Notes under the pieces: model-generated
The model's input: only the letters and a program-made list of their open reading frames with translations
Told to the model about the DNA's origin: nothing
The model's database searches: none
NCBI GenBank assembly: GCA_023135745.1
Contig: JAGLSM010000051.1
Coordinates: forward strand, 1-9,191
Source of the DNA: Spirochaetota bacterium
Lineage (GTDB): Bacteria; Spirochaetota; JAGLSM01
Length of the DNA stretch: 9,191 nucleotides
Direction: 5' to 3'
Made by a program: the position numbers and the translations under genes
Shown: piece by piece, positions 5,996 to 9,191 of the stretch
Position numbering within the stretch: the stretch's first letter is position 1
Layout of the letters: every line of letters begins with the position of its first letter

Positions 5996-6610
5996 CTAAT
6001 ACACCCCGAAAAATCCGGCGCTGACAGATGTTACCTTCCATTGTATGCCGTTGGCTGTATTTAATGGATCATTAATGGTAACTGAAAAATCAGAAGCATT
6101 ATAAGTTACATTATCTGTATATTCTGAGGGACTTACACTCTCAGGTTGCGTTGCAACATTATTATCCTTATTCGCTAAAATACTGTAATTACTCATGATG
6201 AGATCCCCGGTATCAAGCTGGCCGTTGGTATTCCAATCAATAAAAATCCTGAACTTGTAAGAACCACCGGGATAATCTCCTGAACTGTTTTTTAGTAAAA
6301 AGGTATTCTCAACAAAGGCTGTTCTTGTATTGGAAGGGTCGCTATTAATCCAGATTAGTGGAAGAGTTTTTGTCTCAGAGATATCTGTATTTAGATCAAC
6401 TCCTTCTACAGAAAATACCACTGATTTTCCCACATAATTATTTGATAGATCAGCAATATTATCGCCTTCGTACTCTGATGGAACAGGATAGACACTGTAA
6501 ATACCCAGGCTCACATACATTTTTATACTGTAGTCTGGAGTATCAGATTCTGAGCATCCCAGGTTTGTAAAAACCAGGCAGATTATCAACAAAAAAATTG
6601 ACCATTTCAT
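5996..6610 (-). CDS. Putative lipoprotein E with calcium-loop-like motif
   Basis: The product has 204 residues. The N-terminus MKWSIFLLIICLVFTNLGC is a lipoprotein signal peptide, with Cys19 predicted to be lipidated and then a Ser/Glu/Asp-rich linker. The rest is a polar, strand-rich beta-sandwich-like domain with no membrane segment. DWNTNGQLDTGD (125-136) has the spacing of calcium-binding DxDxDG-type loops: acidic or Asn residues, a central Gly, then Asp at the far end. The domain around it (YKFRIFIDWNTNG) suggests a surface-exposed, pre-albumin-like fold. The ATG has AGGGGGT about nine bases upstream and a good promoter at 6642-6669. It converges on operon C-D with 80 nt between the stops and no obvious terminator. 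No family recognised; calcium binding is inference. Confidence 0.75.
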   Translation of the reverse strand: MKWSIFLLIICLVFTNLGCSESDTPDYSIKMYVSLGIYSVYPVPSEYEGDNIADLSNNYVGKSVVFSVEGVDLNTDISETKTLPLIWINSDPSNTRTAFVENTFLLKNSSGDYPGGSYKFRIFIDWNTNGQLDTGDLIMSNYSILANKDNNVATQPESVSPSEYTDNVTYNASDFSVTINDPLNTANGIQWKVTSVSAGFFGVY

Positions 6611-6641
6611 ATTTGTTACCCCCTATATGTTATTCTTTATA

Positions 6642-6669
6642 ATTATATTACAATTTAAAAAAAAATCAA
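6642..6669 (-). promoter_or_regulatory. Promoter for lipoprotein E
   Basis: On the minus strand TTGATT (6664-6669), a 16-base T/A-rich spacer and a consensus TATAAT (6642-6647) lie upstream of the ATG at 6610. The leader would be about 25 nt. The -35 box also forms one arm of the possible mscS terminator. Confidence 0.55.
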
Positions 6670-6679
6670 TAGTTGATTC
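6657..6679 (-). terminator. Possible weak intrinsic terminator after the MscS gene
   Basis: On the minus strand AATCAA-CTA-TTGATT is followed by a T run (nine T in all, 6657-6665). The stem is short and almost all A-T, so termination would be inefficient. It overlaps the lipoprotein E promoter. Confidence 0.35.
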
Positions 6680-6696
6680 GGATGTCATTTATTTTC

Positions 6697-7857
6697 CTAT
6701 GACTTCTCGATATAGACAGTCTGAGTTGGATAGGCAAAATCCACTTTATCCTGTTCAAATCGTTTGAATAAATCAAGATTGATTTTTTGCTGCATATCCA
6801 TGTATTTATTATAATCAGGAGTCAAGCAGTAATAGACTACTTCAAAATCAAGTGAAGAATCATTATATTTTGCAAAATGTGCTCGATCAAAACGGGTATC
6901 TTCTACAGAAACAATTATTTCCTTTACTAGATCCGGTATCTTTTGAAGCTTTTCATAAGACGTTTGGTAGGTCACTCCAAAACCAAAAACAACACGCCGT
7001 TCAGTCATTCGTTTGTAATTACGGATGCGGCTTTTTAACAGATCAGAATTGGCAAAGATCAATTGTTCTCCGCCCAAGCTTCGGATTCGGGTTGTCTTTA
7101 ATCCTACATTTTCTATGACTCCCATAAAGTTATCTACAATTACAAAATCGCCAATTACAAAGGGTTTATCCAGTACAATCAGGAAAGACGCAAACAGATC
7201 ACCCAGGATATTTTGGGCGGCCAGTGCCACAGCAATACCACCGACACCAAGCCCGGCCACTAAAGTGGTAATATCAAATCCCAGATTATCCAGGATGAGT
7301 CCGGTAATGATTATCCAGAGGAGCAATTTGGAAATAAAACTGATAGCGCTGATAGAAGCACGGGCTGATGCATTTTCCTCAAGCATCTTTAACTTACGGT
7401 ATTTTTCCAGTAATATGGTAATCAGATGGTTGACCCAGATTGCTACCTGGATAAGCAATATCACAATGGTTATCTTACCAAGGAGCTGGGTATTTTTTAC
7501 AGGCAAATTCAACACTTTTGATCCAAAATAAATCCCGATAAAAAAGAAAAAGAAAAATTTGGTCTTACTGATTACTTCCGTAATGAAATCATCGATAGAG
7601 GTTTTCGTTTTTGCGGCGAATTTTGACAACTTACTATGCACGATACGTTTTACAAAAGAGAGGAGTATCATTACTCCGATGGTCACTGCCAGAGCAATCA
7701 GCCACTTTTTAACACTGTTATGATAAAATACATAGTCCAGAATCCATAGATGGCTGCTTTTACTTAATTTCTGAGCTGCTGCTGTGTTGGTAAGCAAATT
7801 TGTTGCCGTATTAGTTATCTTTACAGTTACCGCTGCAATAATTACCATAAAATTCAT
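6697..7857 (-). CDS. MscS-family mechanosensitive channel
   Basis: This 386-residue inner-membrane protein belongs to the small-conductance mechanosensitive channel family, which opens under membrane tension and releases solutes on osmotic downshock. Hydrophobic segments lie at about 51-69, 99-118, 126-147 and 170-190. The pore-lining helix follows, with the Gly/Ala-rich run AGLGVGGIAVALAAQNILGD (201-220). Then come the beta domain (KPFVIGDFVIVDNFMGVIENVGLKTTRIR, about 231-259, and LIFANSDL) and the cytoplasmic alpha/beta domain to the C-terminus. The extra N-terminal helices and the length are closer to YnaI/YbdG-type channels than to the 286-residue E. coli MscS. The start is supported by AGAGGTG, six bases upstream. 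It lies 106 nt downstream of recQ on the same strand, and a shared transcript is possible but not shown. Confidence 0.95.
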   Translation of the reverse strand: MNFMVIIAAVTVKITNTATNLLTNTAAAQKLSKSSHLWILDYVFYHNSVKKWLIALAVTIGVMILLSFVKRIVHSKLSKFAAKTKTSIDDFITEVISKTKFFFFFFIGIYFGSKVLNLPVKNTQLLGKITIVILLIQVAIWVNHLITILLEKYRKLKMLEENASARASISAISFISKLLLWIIITGLILDNLGFDITTLVAGLGVGGIAVALAAQNILGDLFASFLIVLDKPFVIGDFVIVDNFMGVIENVGLKTTRIRSLGGEQLIFANSDLLKSRIRNYKRMTERRVVFGFGVTYQTSYEKLQKIPDLVKEIIVSVEDTRFDRAHFAKYNDSSLDFEVVYYCLTPDYNKYMDMQQKINLDLFKRFEQDKVDFAYPTQTVYIEKS

Positions 7858-7963
7858 TTGGACACCTCTTTTTTTATTATTAAGAAAGGCTACTATGGAA
7901 TAAAATCAAATGCAAGAATTAGTGGTTGGAAAAACTATCCAATATATTACAGTATCAATAACT

Positions 7964-9191
7964 TTATACCATCTGTATTTGCCGGCTTTTTTCCCTGTTA
8001 TGATAGGCAATGGCGAGCCTTATTTTATCGTACTCAACACTTTGGTTCAGGTAGTCATACATTGTTTTTAGTTTTTCAGGAATACCAATCTGCTTAATGG
8101 CCTGCAGAACTGTTTGCAGTTCTGATTTGTCTATCATATTCTGGATATCAATGTTTTCCCCATTTTCATAAAGCTGTGCCAGATGTGAATAAATTGTACT
8201 TATATTTAAACCGCGTTTTCCGGCAATCTCTTTAGCGGTCAATCCTTGTTTATAGTGGTCATGTGTGATCAGATATGTTCCGCCTTTTATTTGTGATCCA
8301 TTTTTGCTCGCGTTTTGAATGAAAGCAATTATTTTGTCAATAAAGATGTCACCATACAAATCAAGTTTCTTTTGTCCGACCCCTGTTATATCCAGAAGCT
8401 CAACTTTTTTAATTGGCTTGCTGCTCGCCATTTCAGTTAAAGTAGTATCAGAAAAAACCACGTAGGCAGGCACTTCTGATTGATCAGCAAGCTTTTTCCG
8501 TAATACCTTTAGTTCTTCAAAAAGGTTTTCATCCAATTGCTGTTTTTTTGTTTTTGGCTTGCTGGATTGAGCGCGCTGATCCATGATCTCACGGGTTACT
8601 GCCGGGTGGATTAACTGAATCGTTTTATTGTTAAACAGTACATCTTTGCTGTGTTCAGTCAGACGCAGGGTATTACTCTTCTCGTAGGCAATCTCGATAA
8701 GTCCAAAATTTATTAATTGTACAATATAATGTTGCCATTCAGCATAGCTTATATCTTTACCGGCACCGTGGGTTTTGATATTGTGGTAGCCGTTTTTAAG
8801 AATCTCATGTCTTGAAGAACCGCGCAGCACATCAATCAGGGTATTCTGACCAATTCCCCGGTTTATACGCGCCAACGCCGATAAAGCCTTCTGGGCAATA
8901 ATGGTGCCATCAAAAAAAACAGGCGGATTTCTGCATACATCACAATTCCCGCAATCATGCTCCGGATTTTCACCAAAATAATTAAGCAGTATTTTTCTGC
9001 GGCAGTTAACGGCTTCAGCAAATTGTTTCATGCGTTCCAGTTTATGAAGCTGGACCTCTTGATTACCGTTTTCTTCTATGATATTGCGTAAGGTAATTAT
9101 ATCACCAAAGCTGTAAAAAAGGATAGTTTCAGCCGGCAGCCCGTCTCTACCTGCACGTCCGATCTGCTGATAATAGCTTTCAATATTTTTC
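7964..9191 (-). CDS. recQ: ATP-dependent DNA helicase RecQ, C-terminal part (cut by window edge)
   Basis: The frame is open to the window end, so the N-terminal helicase domain lies outside; the Met at 9031 is internal. 408 residues are visible. Helicase motif VI reads SYYQQIGRAGRDG next to the edge. It is followed by the zinc-binding domain with four Cys (CRRKILLNYFGE, then CGNCDVC), the RQC winged helix (TIIAQKALSALARI, then IDVLRGS), and an HRDC domain (LFEELKVLRKKLADQ to ITGVGQKKLDLYG). A C-terminal helix-turn-helix extension (LTAKEIAGKRGLNISTIYSHL) is known in many long-form RecQ proteins (Pfam HTH_40). RecQ is a 3'-5' helicase acting in recombinational repair and replication restart. 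All visible key residues are present, and nothing suggests decay. Its GC content by eye is higher than that of the surface-protein genes. Confidence 0.97.
   Translation of the reverse strand, partial: KNIESYYQQIGRAGRDGLPAETILFYSFGDIITLRNIIEENGNQEVQLHKLERMKQFAEAVNCRRKILLNYFGENPEHDCGNCDVCRNPPVFFDGTIIAQKALSALARINRGIGQNTLIDVLRGSSRHEILKNGYHNIKTHGAGKDISYAEWQHYIVQLINFGLIEIAYEKSNTLRLTEHSKDVLFNNKTIQLIHPAVTREIMDQRAQSSKPKTKKQQLDENLFEELKVLRKKLADQSEVPAYVVFSDTTLTEMASSKPIKKVELLDITGVGQKKLDLYGDIFIDKIIAFIQNASKNGSQIKGGTYLITHDHYKQGLTAKEIAGKRGLNISTIYSHLAQLYENGENIDIQNMIDKSELQTVLQAIKQIGIPEKLKTMYDYLNQSVEYDKIRLAIAYHNREKSRQIQMV

Noticed and set aside
6358..7531. Plus-strand ORFs 6358-6570, 6852-7118 and 7025-7531
   Set aside because: Antisense to lipoprotein E and the MscS gene, both of which have clear protein features.
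7858..8097. 79-codon plus-strand ORF starting next to the MscS gene
   Set aside because: TTG start without a ribosome binding site; its second half is antisense to recQ.
7964..9031. RecQ starting at the ATG at 9031
   Set aside because: The frame continues to the window edge and encodes helicase motif VI, so this Met is internal.

Overview
The window comes from a Gram-negative (diderm) bacterium with an AT-rich genome. Three proteins look like outer-membrane beta-barrels with signal peptides and a terminal Phe. Two proteins look like lipoproteins with loose lipoboxes. Most genes have clear Shine-Dalgarno sequences (AGGAGG, GGAGGG, GAGGTG), which argues against typical Bacteroidota. The relaxed lipoboxes would suit a spirochaete-like or candidate-phylum lineage, but the phylum cannot be fixed from this window.

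Layout. 1-244: intergenic, with a 16-bp-stem hairpin (51-86). 245-760 (+): unrecognised 171-aa protein with a Trp-rich tail. 803-3526 (-): two abutting genes, here called B (upstream, 2198-3526) and A (downstream, 803-2197), paralogous putative outer-membrane proteins. 3527-3885: a 359-nt divergent intergenic region holding a good leftward promoter, a 42-bp imperfect inverted repeat with a 13-bp perfect core, one copy of a 37-bp direct repeat and a 23-codon ORF with an excellent ribosome binding site. 3886-5169 (+): third paralogue, C. 5181-5915 (+): D, a putative lipoprotein in the same operon as C. 5996-6610 (-): lipoprotein E. 6697-7857 (-): MscS-family channel. 7964-9191 (-): C-terminal part of RecQ helicase, cut by the window edge.

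The right third (recQ, mscS) is ordinary housekeeping DNA. By hand count of a few lines it is roughly 35-57% GC, against roughly 15-22% in sampled lines of gene C. The middle (about 760-5915) is the accessory part. Three copies of one surface-protein family lie as two divergent operons (B-A leftward, C-D rightward). They are separated by a 225-bp segment bounded by inverted repeats and carrying a promoter that now points at B-A. This is the architecture of a phase-variable invertible promoter. If the segment flips, the promoter would face C-D, so the operons could be expressed alternately. No recombinase gene is in the window, so this is a hypothesis. The simpler alternative is that the repeats are inherited leader sequences of duplicated genes.

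A 37-bp direct repeat (36/37 identical) flanks the B-A operon, one copy at each side. This suggests that the operon was gained, or could be lost, as a unit.
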